A DNA stretch of 17,707 bases from NCBI GenBank assembly GCA_964445305.1, contig CAYUKK010000131.1, positions 1 to 17,707 of the forward strand, given 5' to 3'. The notes below the pieces were generated by a model, which saw nothing but the letters and a program-made list of their open reading frames with translations, ran no database searches and was not told the DNA's origin. This document shows, in pieces, positions 6,987-14,842 of the stretch (the first letter of the stretch is position 1; each line of letters opens with the position of its first letter). The DNA comes from CAYUKK01 sp964445305 (GTDB lineage: Bacteria; Acidobacteriota; Aminicenantia; Aminicenantales; UBA8522). A program made the translations under genes and the position numbers.

Positions 6987-7008
6987 GCTCGGGTCTTCCT
7001 GCTATGAT
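6980..7008 (+). promoter_or_regulatory. Promoter of the tetR-tolC-adaptor-RND operon
   Basis: Consensus TTGACA (6980-6985), 17 nt spacer, TATGAT (7003-7008). The predicted start is near 7015, inside the palindrome at 7014-7035, and the leader to the tetR ATG is about 64 nt. Strong by sequence, so repression is likely needed. Confidence 0.75.
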
Positions 7009-7013
7009 GCGCA

Positions 7014-7035
7014 ATCTATACCTTTCAGTATAGAT
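7014..7035. promoter_or_regulatory. Candidate TetR operator: perfect 8 bp inverted repeat, 6 bp spacer
   Basis: ATCTATAC, CTTTCA, GTATAGAT: both 8 bp arms match perfectly. It begins 6 nt after the -10 box and covers the expected transcription start, an ideal place for a TetR-type repressor to block the operon. A weaker dyad (AGTTT at 7048-7052, AAACT at 7060-7064) lies nearer the start codon. That the adjacent tetR product binds here is inference. Confidence 0.65.
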
Positions 7036-7078
7036 ATTGTACTCTAAAGTTTTCTAATTAAACTAAAGGGTATAAATC

Positions 7079-7771
7079 ATGAATAAGGACAAAATCCGGC
7101 AGCTTCGGGAAGAGCGTCGCAAGCAGGAAAACCGGCGCCTCATCCTCGAGGCGGCAGAGAGGGTTATCCTCCAGAAGGGAACGAGCGCCATGACCATGGA
7201 CGATGTGGCGCACGAGGCAGGCTTCTCCAAGGCGACTCTTTACCATTATTTCGGGAATAAGGGCGAGGTCGTCCGGGAATTGATGGCCAATTATTTCGAA
7301 GAGGTCAAGCGAGAATTGCAGAGAATCCAGACCATGAAGTTGGGGGCAGGAGAAAAGCTGAAGCGGAGCATCTTGTTCTACCTCCAGTTCAATCAGGCGA
7401 AAGAAAACCTTTCCCGGATGCTCATGATGGACCGCCATTTCATGGAGAGGATGCGGATTCTTGTCGCCCATGGGGGGAAAGCTGTCTCAGAAAGTGACAG
7501 GAAGTTTATCGACATGGTCAAGCTCAAGCGCCAGGAAATTCTGGAGAGGGGGGCACAGGTCCTCAAAGAAGGGATGGCTTCAGGAGAGTTCAGAAAAGTT
7601 GACCTGGCCAAAGCAATGACCTTTCTGGAATCCGCTCTCTGGGGCTATTGCCATGCCCGCTTCTGGCGCGAGAGGAAGTACAGCCTCAAGGAAGCGACTG
7701 AGCTCATCCATGATTTTCTCCTTCAGGGAATAGGAAGGAAAAATCAAGCCTCGAAAGGAGATCCAAGATGA
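7079..7771 (+). CDS. TetR/AcrR-family transcriptional repressor, first gene of the RND efflux operon
   Basis: A 230-residue regulator. Residues 18-65 are a typical TetR N-terminal DNA-binding domain: RLILEAAERVILQKGTSAMT (helix 1), then MDDVAHEAGFSKATLYHYFGNKGEVV, the helix-turn-helix with the near-invariant LYHYF. The remaining about 165 residues are helical and form the variable ligand/dimer domain (for example LIHDFLLQG at the end). Probably a repressor of its own operon, released by a pump substrate; the ligand is unknown. Upstream are a near-consensus promoter (6980-7008) and a perfect palindrome at the expected start point (7014-7035), the best operator candidate. The leader is about 64 nt. 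The stop overlaps the TolC-family start (ATGA, 7768-7771), so regulator and pump are co-transcribed. Confidence 0.93.
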   Translation: MNKDKIRQLREERRKQENRRLILEAAERVILQKGTSAMTMDDVAHEAGFSKATLYHYFGNKGEVVRELMANYFEEVKRELQRIQTMKLGAGEKLKRSILFYLQFNQAKENLSRMLMMDRHFMERMRILVAHGGKAVSESDRKFIDMVKLKRQEILERGAQVLKEGMASGEFRKVDLAKAMTFLESALWGYCHARFWRERKYSLKEATELIHDFLLQGIGRKNQASKGDPR

Positions 7772-9102
7772 AAAGACAGGCGGCCTTTTCCCTTGTCCTG
7801 TGGCTCGTTGCCGCAGGGCCTTTTGCTTTCGCCCAGGAAAAGATGACACTGACGCTGGAAAAGAGTATCGCTCTGGCTCTTTCCCAGAACCCTTATTATT
7901 TGGCTTCCCAGGAGAGAGTCGAGGGCGCTCAATCGCGCCTCCGGCAGGCAGCGGCGCAGTTCTTTCCCACCCTGAACGCCGCAGCTCAACAAAATCTTGA
8001 TGAGAAGGTCTTTGTCCTTGAGTTTCCTTCGTTCATCCCCGGGGGCAAGCCCCAACGGGTGGCCATCGATTTTACCCGGGATTATCAGCTTTCCCTCTCT
8101 TTTAACCTGCCCCTTTACACGGGGGGCCGGCTCACGGCAGGCTTCCGTCAAGCCCAGCTCAACCTGCTCTCGACTCAGGAATCTGTTCGCCAGACGAACC
8201 AGGAAACCGTCCTCAGCGTGAAAAAGGGTTTTTATGGTTATCTCCTGGCCAGAGAGCTGGTCAAGGTTTCCGAAGAAGCGCTCGCCCTGGCCGAGAAGCT
8301 TCTCCAGAATGTCAAGAACATGGTCGAAGTCGGAATGGCATCTCGCCTGGACCTTCTCCGGGCGGAGGTGCGCGTGGCCAACCTCAAGCCTTCAGTCCTC
8401 CAGGCCAGAAACAACCTGGCCGTGGCGGAGCTCAGCCTAAAGACTGTCCTCGGCCTGGACCTTCTCCAGCCCGTGGAAATCGTCGGGGAAATGAGCTACC
8501 AGCCTGTCGAAGTGCATTTAGAAGAATGTTTGGCCAAGGCTCTGGCCAACCGACCCGAACTCAGCCAGGTCAACTATCAGAAAAGGATGGCCGAGGAGAT
8601 GGCCAAGATAGCCCGTGCGGCCAGCCTGCCGACAGTGGCTATCTCTGGAAATTATAATTATTGGGCCAATTATCTTCATTTCAAGAAGGATAACTGGCAG
8701 AATTTCTACGCCTTCAACCTGGTGTTGAGCGTCCCCATTTTCAATGGGTTTTCGGCTTCGGCCAGAGTGGCGGAAGCACAAGCCATGATTCGGGAGATGG
8801 AGCACATGGAAAAGGGCCTTATCGACAGGATCAAGTTCGAAGTTGAGGCAGCTCTGCTCACCCTCAACCAGGCCCGCGAATCCCTGCTTTCCCAGGAAAA
8901 GAATATTGAACAGGCTCAGGAGAGTGTTAGAGTGGCCGAGCTCAGCTATACCGAGGGGCTGGCGACCATCCTCGATGTCGATTCTGCCCAAGTGGCGCTG
9001 AGCGAGGCCAGGATCAACTACCTTCGGGCTCTCTATGAATACACCGTGTCCCTGGCTCAGCTTGAAAAGGCCATGGGTATTGGCGGGACATCGACGGAGT
9101 AG
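7768..9102 (+). CDS. TolC-family outer-membrane efflux channel
   Basis: A 444-residue outer-membrane factor. A signal peptide spans 1-22, with likely cleavage in AFA/QEK. Two outer-membrane-efflux (OEP) repeats follow, each with long heptad-like alpha-helices: roughly 26-225 (LTLEKSIALALSQNPYYLAS, then ARELVKVSEEALALAEKLL) and 245-440 (ALANRPELSQVNYQKRMAEE, then IEQAQESVRVAELSYTEG, with the familiar SYTEGLATILDVDSAQ). These are the repeats that form the TolC trimer barrel and periplasmic tunnel. Start ATG 7768 overlaps the regulator's stop and has an AAAGGAG site upstream. The adaptor and RND genes follow directly, so it is the exit duct of this pump. A regulator-tolC-adaptor-pump order, with the channel before the adaptor, is common in non-proteobacterial genomes. 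Confidence 0.93.
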   Translation: MKRQAAFSLVLWLVAAGPFAFAQEKMTLTLEKSIALALSQNPYYLASQERVEGAQSRLRQAAAQFFPTLNAAAQQNLDEKVFVLEFPSFIPGGKPQRVAIDFTRDYQLSLSFNLPLYTGGRLTAGFRQAQLNLLSTQESVRQTNQETVLSVKKGFYGYLLARELVKVSEEALALAEKLLQNVKNMVEVGMASRLDLLRAEVRVANLKPSVLQARNNLAVAELSLKTVLGLDLLQPVEIVGEMSYQPVEVHLEECLAKALANRPELSQVNYQKRMAEEMAKIARAASLPTVAISGNYNYWANYLHFKKDNWQNFYAFNLVLSVPIFNGFSASARVAEAQAMIREMEHMEKGLIDRIKFEVEAALLTLNQARESLLSQEKNIEQAQESVRVAELSYTEGLATILDVDSAQVALSEARINYLRALYEYTVSLAQLEKAMGIGGTSTE

Positions 9103-9105
9103 ATG

Positions 9106-9112
9106 GGAGGAG
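9106..9112 (+). promoter_or_regulatory. Shine-Dalgarno site deciding the adaptor start
   Basis: GGAGGAG, 5 nt before the ATG at 9118 and 8 nt before the ATG at 9121. It overlaps the reading that would start at 9103, making the downstream ATG pair the likely start. Confidence 0.65.
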
Positions 9113-9117
9113 TTAAC

Positions 9118-10236
9118 ATGATGAAAGGGAAAATACTCAACACCGTTTTGGTGATCTTCGCTTTCTTCGGGCTGGCGTTGTTTTGGGGCTGTCGGTCTGA
9201 GAAAAAGCAAACTTCAGCTGAGGAGACTTTTGGAGCCGCGCCGGTCAGGGTTTTCAAAGTTCGAAAACAGAGGATCTCTGAGAAGCTCGTTTATACAGGC
9301 ACCCTCGAGGCCTGGCAAAAGATCAATGTCACGCCCGACGTCGGCGGAAAGATCGCCCGCATCTATGTCAATGAAGGAGACCGCGTCAACAAAGGTCAGG
9401 TGCTGGCCGAGCTGGATACCCAGACGGTCATCCTCCAGCTCCAGCAAGCTGAAGCTTCATTGGCTGTGGCGCGAGCCCGCTTCCTGGATGCCCAGACCAA
9501 CCTGGAGCGGATGGAAAGGCTCCGCCAGGAAAACGCTGTCTCGGAGCAGCAGTACGAGCAGGTCCGACTGGCTTTTGAAGCAGCCAAGGCTCAGCTCGAC
9601 CAGGCTCAAGCAGCCGTCAATTTGGCCCGGCACAGCCTCGACGTCTCCATCATGCGGGCCCCCTTCAGCGGGGTTGTCGCTTCTAAGAATGCGAATGTTG
9701 GCGACGTCATCAACCCGATGATGGGCTCTTTCTCCCCGACGAGCGGGATTCTCACGCTGGTCGATTTTTCCCGCATCAAGATCCGCATTGATGTTTCGCC
9801 GGCGGACATAAGCCGGGTCGCCAAGGGGCAGACGGCGATCCTTCGGGTGCCCTCGCTTCCGGGCGAGGAGTTCCGCGGCACGGTTCACGTCGTCAACCTG
9901 GCCGCCGACCCGCTGACCAAGAAGTTTGGCGTTGAAATCGCCGTCGAAAACCCCCAGCTCGTCCTCCGGCCTGGCACCTTCGGCGAGATCACTCTCGAGG
10001 TGAGCACCCGTGAGGATGCCCTCGTCGTTCCCCAAAAGGCCATTTTGGCCAACGAATACGTCTTTGTCGTCGAGAACGGCAAGGCTATCAAGCGGACAGT
10101 TACTCTTGGCCTCCAGAATTCCCTGATGATTGAGGTCACGAGTGGCTTGGCCGAGGGAGAGGAGGTCATCGTCGAGGGCAATTTTGGCCTCGAGGATGGG
10201 GCGGCCGTTGAAATCATTGGTGAGGTCAAGCCATGA
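9118..10236 (+). CDS. RND efflux periplasmic adaptor (membrane fusion protein)
   Basis: A 372-residue adaptor linking the inner-membrane pump to the outer channel. The N-terminal hydrophobic segment TVLVIFAFFGLALFWGC ends at Cys25, so it is probably a lipoprotein, though FWGC is not a canonical lipobox; a plain signal anchor is possible. The two half-motifs of the lipoyl domain are at about 71-100 (VTPDVGGKIARIYVNEGDRV) and 178-201 (IMRAPFSGVVASKNANVGDV), with the alpha-helical hairpin between them (about 103-175). A beta-barrel domain (about 215-300) and a membrane-proximal domain (about 302-370) follow. Start: the ATG at 9103 directly abuts the TolC stop, but GGAGGAG at 9106-9112 lies inside that reading and is 5 nt from the ATG at 9118, which is preferred. 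The stop overlaps the pump start (ATGA). Confidence 0.92.
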   Translation: MMKGKILNTVLVIFAFFGLALFWGCRSEKKQTSAEETFGAAPVRVFKVRKQRISEKLVYTGTLEAWQKINVTPDVGGKIARIYVNEGDRVNKGQVLAELDTQTVILQLQQAEASLAVARARFLDAQTNLERMERLRQENAVSEQQYEQVRLAFEAAKAQLDQAQAAVNLARHSLDVSIMRAPFSGVVASKNANVGDVINPMMGSFSPTSGILTLVDFSRIKIRIDVSPADISRVAKGQTAILRVPSLPGEEFRGTVHVVNLAADPLTKKFGVEIAVENPQLVLRPGTFGEITLEVSTREDALVVPQKAILANEYVFVVENGKAIKRTVTLGLQNSLMIEVTSGLAEGEEVIVEGNFGLEDGAAVEIIGEVKP

Positions 10237-13200
10237 AGCTTCCAGAATATTCTGTCCATCGTCGCGTGACGACATCCATGGTCGCCATGATCCTGGTTGT
10301 CGTCGGGTTCATTGCTTTTTCCCGCTTGGGCCTGGATTTATTCCCCGACATCGAATTCCCGACCGTTTCCGTGATCACGACCTACCGGGGTGCTTCTTCT
10401 GAGGATATCGAAAAGACGATTACGAAGCCCCTGGAACAAATCATCAGCTCGGTCAATCGAGTGAAAAAAGTCTCGTCGATGACTTCCGAGGGAGTTTCGG
10501 TCATTATGGTCGAGTTTGAGTGGGGCACCAACCTCGATTTCGCTGCCCAAGACATTCGGGACCAGGTTGGCCTCTACGAGAATTATCTGCCTGAAGACGC
10601 GGCCAAGCCGCTCGTCGTCAAATTCAGTCTGGCTCAGCTGCCGATCATTTTCTACGGCATCACGGCCAACATGCCCACTTTCGAACTCCAGAAGCTTATC
10701 GAGGATGATGTCGCTCCCCGGCTGGAAAGGATCGATGGCGTGGCTTCGGCCCGCGTTTTCTCGACAGAAGTCAGGGAGATCCAGGTAGCGATTGACAAGT
10801 CCGCCCTTGAAGCGCGCAACCTCTCCGTGGATCGCATCCTCACCGCTTTGCGGCTGGAAAACGTCAACCTTCCGGGGGGGTATTTGGTTGAGCGCCATGG
10901 GGATTATCTTGTCCGGACGATGGGCGAGTTTGAATCCATCGAGGACATCGGTCGGGTTGTTGTTGGCACGACGACAACCGGTGAGCCCGTCTACCTCTCG
11001 GACATCGCCTCCATCCAGGATGCGACGAAGGAGACGCGATATATAGGTCGGATTCAGCGGCAGAAGGGCGTCTTTCTGATCATCAGTAAGCGCTCGGGAG
11101 CCAACACCGCCATTGCCGGCAACCAGGTCAAGAAAGAAATCGAAAAAATCAAGAAAACCTTGCCGCCGGATGTTCAGTTTCATGCTGCTATGGACCAGTC
11201 GAAGATGATTACCCGGGTGGCCGACCGCACCGCCAACAACGCCGTCCAGGGCGGAATCCTGGCCATCTTCCTCATCTTCCTCTTCTTGAGGAATTGGCGG
11301 CCAACACTGACTATCGCCATCGCTATTCCCCTCTCTATCATCGCCACCTTTATCGCTTTCTACCTGGCTGGCTACACCCTCAATTTGCTCACCCTGGGGG
11401 GGCTGACCCTGGGCGTGGGGATGCTTGTCGATAATGCTATCGTCGTTATCGAGAATACATTCCGGCATATCGAAGAGGGAAAGGACCGGAAGAGCGCGGC
11501 TGTTCTCGGAGCTTCTGAGGTGGGCATGGCCATCACCGCTTCCACGCTGACGACCATCGTTGTCTTCTTTCCTGTCGTTTTTGCCCAGGGCATAACTGGC
11601 CGGCTGACGCGGGGCCTGGCTCTGGCCATCGCCTTCTCGCTCCTTTCTTCTCTTTTTGTTGCTCTGACCATCGTCCCCGTCCTTTCCTCCATTTTGTTCA
11701 AACCGAGAGCGGCGAGTAACCCAGCGGGAAATTCTGGGGATGAAGGTAAACGGGGGTTGCTTCGGAAGAGCTTCCGGTTTGAGAGAGCGAGGGGGTTCTA
11801 TCGGCGCTGGCTCACCCGGGCCCTCGAGCGACGCTGGTGGGTGCTCGGCGGAGCCGTGGGAATCTTTGTCTTCGCCCTGGCCATCGTACCATTCCTGGGA
11901 ACAGAATTCATGCCCTCCATGGACCGGAGCATGATCATCCTCAAGCTGAAGATGCCCATCGGCACAGCTTTGGAGGAGACCAACCGGGTGATCTCTCTTG
12001 TCGAGAAGCTGATGATGCAGCAGCCCGAGATCAGTATCATTTCAGCTCAAGCCGGGTCAGCGGCCGAGGAGGACCCGAGCGATATGGCCTCGAGCGTGAG
12101 CAACGCTGGGCCGCACGAAGGCATTATCTGGGTTGGCCTGGTTGACCGAAAGGAAAGGAAGCTTACGGATGCTCAGATCCTGGAGAAAATCCGCCGTCAA
12201 CTGCCCCGCCTCGAAAACGTCAAGTTCGAAGCCATTGACATGAGCCAGATGATGACGGGCGCCCAGGCGCCGGTTGAAATCAAGCTGTTCGGTCGCGACC
12301 TCGACCGGATGAAAGAAATGGCTGATGCGATTGTGGCCCGAATCCAGGATGTCGAGGGTATTCGGGACCTGACCCACACTCTCGCCCAGGGAAAACCTGA
12401 ATATCAAATCAAGGTCGACCGGGAAAGAGCCGCCAAACTCGGGCTCATGGTCAGCCAGGTCGCCAGCACGGTTCAGACAGCGACCTTAGGCCGTGTGGCG
12501 ACGCGTTACCGGGAGGAAAGCGAGGAGGTCGACGTTCGGGTTCGTTTTCAGGAAGAAGACCGGAATAGTCTCGTCAAAATCGCCAGCATCCCTCTCATCA
12601 CTCCCCGGAACAAGGTCGTCTACCTGAATCAGGTGGCCACCATCACTCGCGGCGAAGGCCCGATCCAGATTACACGCGAGAACCAATCGCGCCGGATCTC
12701 TGTGACGGCCAACATCGCCGGCCGGGATTTGGGGAGCGTCGTCCGGGATATCAAGAAACGGCTGGCTCCGATCGAAAAACAGCTTCCCCCTGGCTACTTT
12801 CTCGAGTATGGGGGCGCTTACGAGCAGATGCAGGAAGCCTTTCTCATCCTGGCGGGAGCCTTTGCCCTGGCAGCGCTCTTAACTTATATGGTCATGGCTT
12901 CCCAGTTCGAATCTTTCCGCCATCCCTTTGTCATCATGTTTACGATTCCGCTCAGTGTCGTCGGCGTCGTTCTGGCCTTGCTGGTCAGCGGTCGGGCTGT
13001 GAACTTGCCCGTGCTCGTCGGCTTCATCCTCCTTGCCGGCATTGCTGTCAATAACGGCATTGTCATGATTGATTATATCAATCAACTCCGGCGGCGGGGA
13101 ATGCCGACGTCCCAAGCCATCATTGAGGGAGCGGTGACAAGGTTGCGGGCTGTTCTGCTTACGGCTTTGACAACTATCCTGGGCATGATGCCTATGGCTT

Positions 13201-13346
13201 TGAGCACCTCGGAGGGGTCTGAGATGCGAGCGCCCATGGCCATCACGGTCGTCGGCGGGCTGATAGCAACAACGTTCCTAACCCTTTTCGTGGTTCCCAT
13301 CATTTATAGCCTATTTGAGAAAGCTTCTTTCCCGAAGAGGGCGTAG
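10233..13346 (+). CDS. RND-superfamily efflux permease (AcrB/HAE-like)
   Basis: A 1037-residue inner-membrane proton-driven pump, the normal length. TM1 is near 12-30 (TSMVAMILVVVGFIAFSRLG) and precedes the conserved DLFPDIEFPTVSVIT. The first porter domain covers about 40-335, TM2-6 about 338-490, a linker to 530, TM7 about 536-555, the second porter domain to about 865, and TM8-12 about 868-1028. TM4 has GGLTLGVGMLVDNAIVVIEN with one aspartate, Asp400; the second position of the AcrB Asp-Asp pair is Asn401. TM10 has AGIAVNNGIVMIDY. This fits the HAE1-like groups found outside Proteobacteria; the likely cargo is hydrophobic or amphiphilic small molecules, not identifiable here. ATG 10233 overlaps the adaptor stop and has GAGG 7 nt upstream. 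Last gene of the operon. Confidence 0.95.
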   Translation: MKLPEYSVHRRVTTSMVAMILVVVGFIAFSRLGLDLFPDIEFPTVSVITTYRGASSEDIEKTITKPLEQIISSVNRVKKVSSMTSEGVSVIMVEFEWGTNLDFAAQDIRDQVGLYENYLPEDAAKPLVVKFSLAQLPIIFYGITANMPTFELQKLIEDDVAPRLERIDGVASARVFSTEVREIQVAIDKSALEARNLSVDRILTALRLENVNLPGGYLVERHGDYLVRTMGEFESIEDIGRVVVGTTTTGEPVYLSDIASIQDATKETRYIGRIQRQKGVFLIISKRSGANTAIAGNQVKKEIEKIKKTLPPDVQFHAAMDQSKMITRVADRTANNAVQGGILAIFLIFLFLRNWRPTLTIAIAIPLSIIATFIAFYLAGYTLNLLTLGGLTLGVGMLVDNAIVVIENTFRHIEEGKDRKSAAVLGASEVGMAITASTLTTIVVFFPVVFAQGITGRLTRGLALAIAFSLLSSLFVALTIVPVLSSILFKPRAASNPAGNSGDEGKRGLLRKSFRFERARGFYRRWLTRALERRWWVLGGAVGIFVFALAIVPFLGTEFMPSMDRSMIILKLKMPIGTALEETNRVISLVEKLMMQQPEISIISAQAGSAAEEDPSDMASSVSNAGPHEGIIWVGLVDRKERKLTDAQILEKIRRQLPRLENVKFEAIDMSQMMTGAQAPVEIKLFGRDLDRMKEMADAIVARIQDVEGIRDLTHTLAQGKPEYQIKVDRERAAKLGLMVSQVASTVQTATLGRVATRYREESEEVDVRVRFQEEDRNSLVKIASIPLITPRNKVVYLNQVATITRGEGPIQITRENQSRRISVTANIAGRDLGSVVRDIKKRLAPIEKQLPPGYFLEYGGAYEQMQEAFLILAGAFALAALLTYMVMASQFESFRHPFVIMFTIPLSVVGVVLALLVSGRAVNLPVLVGFILLAGIAVNNGIVMIDYINQLRRRGMPTSQAIIEGAVTRLRAVLLTALTTILGMMPMALSTSEGSEMRAPMAITVVGGLIATTFLTLFVVPIIYSLFEKASFPKRA

Positions 13347-13376
13347 AGAAAATTGACGAGCCCTTCCTCGGGGAGA

Positions 13377-13410
13377 AGCTTCTGGCTCCGCTTCACCGGC
13401 ACCAGGAGCT
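13377..13410. terminator. Possible hairpin between convergent pump and baeRF genes
   Basis: AGCTTCTGG (13377-13385) pairs with CCAGGAGCT (13402-13410), nine pairs with one G-T wobble, loop 16 nt. It sits in the 89 bp gap between two convergent genes, where a bidirectional terminator would be expected, but has no T-tract. Confidence 0.25.
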
Positions 13411-13435
13411 TGTAAGAGCGTCTATGGCGATTGCG

Positions 13436-14575
13436 CTAATACCTTAGAAAAGCGCCCACCTTGCCGAAGCGGTCGAGCCGAGAGGGCGGAGTGATGTAGC
13501 GAACGCGGCATTTCTTGTCCATGGCCGCATGGACGCTCTCGTGGATGACGTCCTCGACTTTTTCGGTCTTGATGTTGCAGACAGGACATTGGATTTCGTC
13601 GACATAGAGAAAGCGGCATTTTGGACAGCTGCGACCAGGGGCTGAAAAATTCCGGGTGACGACCAGCGTCTGGACTTCGGCCAGGTTCAACTTGCGGAGG
13701 ACTTCCCTGGTGCCAGAGATGGCCCGGCCACCCTTTTCCAGCTCGCCGATGAGCGTATCAACCAGGGCTTTCTCTTCCTCCTTCTTCAATTTTTCCTCGA
13801 GAGCCATGGCTTCCCGGAGAATCTTGTCCTCGGAATCGGTGGAATTGGTCTTCAGCCAGCCCTTGAAACTCTCCCGCAGGTAAGGATGGAGGAGCGGTTC
13901 GACCGCCGCCCGGTATTCTTCTTTCGTCCCGATAAAGAGCCAATCGAACTGATTTTTCTTGAATAAATCAAAGGCCTTCTGGGCGGCTTTCTTGAAGTGC
14001 TCGTGAAGGTGAGCGTCGATGTGCCTTTCTATCCGTTTCGATTCGTAACCCTGCCAGCCGCCCTCCCTGACCCGACCGGGCACATCACTGGCCAGCGTTT
14101 CGAGGAGATGGATGTCGCCCATGAAGACGCTATACCAGCGGGCTGATTGGCGTTCGAGAAGGAAGACACATATGGAGTGGTATTCATCCATGATGGAGGA
14201 AAGCGGCCGAGTATAAGGACTCCTATCAAAAAAAATATGGTTTCGCGGTGCCCGGGGAAGCGAAAACTCCTGCCAGAAATTCTCGCCAGCGCAGGAAAAG
14301 AGAGCCAGTCCGGGAGCAATCCATCCAGGAACAGCCTGCGTTGCAAACTGGCCAATTTTTTCAAGGTCGCGGGCCAAAGAATCTTTTTTCTCTCGGCCGA
14401 CTTCGAGAGCCTCCAGCTTCAGGCGGGCCTGCTGAAGAAGGTTCTTACAGGAAACCTGGATTTGTTTCTTGCTCAGCCGAGCCTTGTCCGTGTCGAGATA
14501 GAATGACGTTGTCCAATAATTTGGACTCTGGAAACGGGCGAGACTCTGGATTTGCTTTCGGGAAGAAAGTTTCAT
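13436..14575 (-). CDS. Bacterial archaeo-eukaryotic-type release factor homologue (baeRF family, probably family 10)
   Basis: A 379-residue protein resembling eRF1/aRF1 domains 2 and 3. Residues 20-165 form an N-terminal alpha/beta region (SFYLDTD; WIAPGLALFSCAGENFWQEF; ICVFLLERQSARWYSVFMGD). The loop EGGWQGYESKRIERH at 171-185 is in the position of the GGQ peptide-release loop and the helix after it. A charged helix (about 247-275) and KGGRAISGTREVLRKLNLAEVQTLVV (281-306) match the Pelota/eRF1 domain 3 pattern. A zinc ribbon follows (Cys317, Cys320, Cys330, Cys333), and the ending GKVGAFLRY is what I associate with baeRF family 10. Proteins of this group are proposed to act on stalled ribosomes or peptidyl-tRNA; not tested for this one. 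ATG 14575 has a strong AAGGAGG 4 nt upstream. Monocistronic; converges with the pump gene. Confidence 0.8.
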   Translation of the reverse strand: MKLSSRKQIQSLARFQSPNYWTTSFYLDTDKARLSKKQIQVSCKNLLQQARLKLEALEVGREKKDSLARDLEKIGQFATQAVPGWIAPGLALFSCAGENFWQEFSLPRAPRNHIFFDRSPYTRPLSSIMDEYHSICVFLLERQSARWYSVFMGDIHLLETLASDVPGRVREGGWQGYESKRIERHIDAHLHEHFKKAAQKAFDLFKKNQFDWLFIGTKEEYRAAVEPLLHPYLRESFKGWLKTNSTDSEDKILREAMALEEKLKKEEEKALVDTLIGELEKGGRAISGTREVLRKLNLAEVQTLVVTRNFSAPGRSCPKCRFLYVDEIQCPVCNIKTEKVEDVIHESVHAAMDKKCRVRYITPPSRLDRFGKVGAFLRY

Positions 14576-14765
14576 CGAACCTCCTTTTTTAATAGATGAC
14601 AGCCTTAGGGCAAGCCGACGACAGGCGAAAAGATAGCTTAACCCGTTCTCGGTAATTTACGATTCCCTTTTTCCTCGTCGCTTGAACGTCGAAAGAACGT
14701 CTTCACGCACCCTCTAAAATAAGAACTCAGCCGCCCTTTGTCAAGTCTTCCAAGGTCATCTCATG

Positions 14766-14784
14766 TCATCCGGGATGATATAAT
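14766..14784 (+). promoter_or_regulatory. Extended -10 promoter with overlapping palindrome, upstream of the barrel gene at 14843
   Basis: TGATATAAT (14776-14784) is a perfect -10 with TGn extension; no good -35 is visible. A 13 bp palindrome, TCATCC G GGATGA (14766-14778), abuts the hexamer and shares its TGA, so a protein bound there would block polymerase. Leader about 52 nt. No obvious regulator gene is adjacent. Confidence 0.5.
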
Positions 14785-14842
14785 GATGGGTAGAATCGCG
14801 ACTAAATAGTGGAGGAAAATTGCTTAAGGGAGTTCAAGCGAC

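Noticed and set aside
9103..9117. ATG at 9103 as adaptor start
   Set aside because: The Shine-Dalgarno site lies just inside it; the ATG at 9118 is correctly spaced and begins the export signal.
10338..11468. Long antisense open frame (376 codons) opposite the RND pump
   Set aside because: The plus strand carries an unmistakable pump; the antisense frame is a by-product of codon bias and has no domain.
14581..14590. T-run CTCCTTTTTT as a terminator on the plus strand
   Set aside because: It is the complement of the AAGGAGG ribosome site of the baeRF gene and has no preceding stem.
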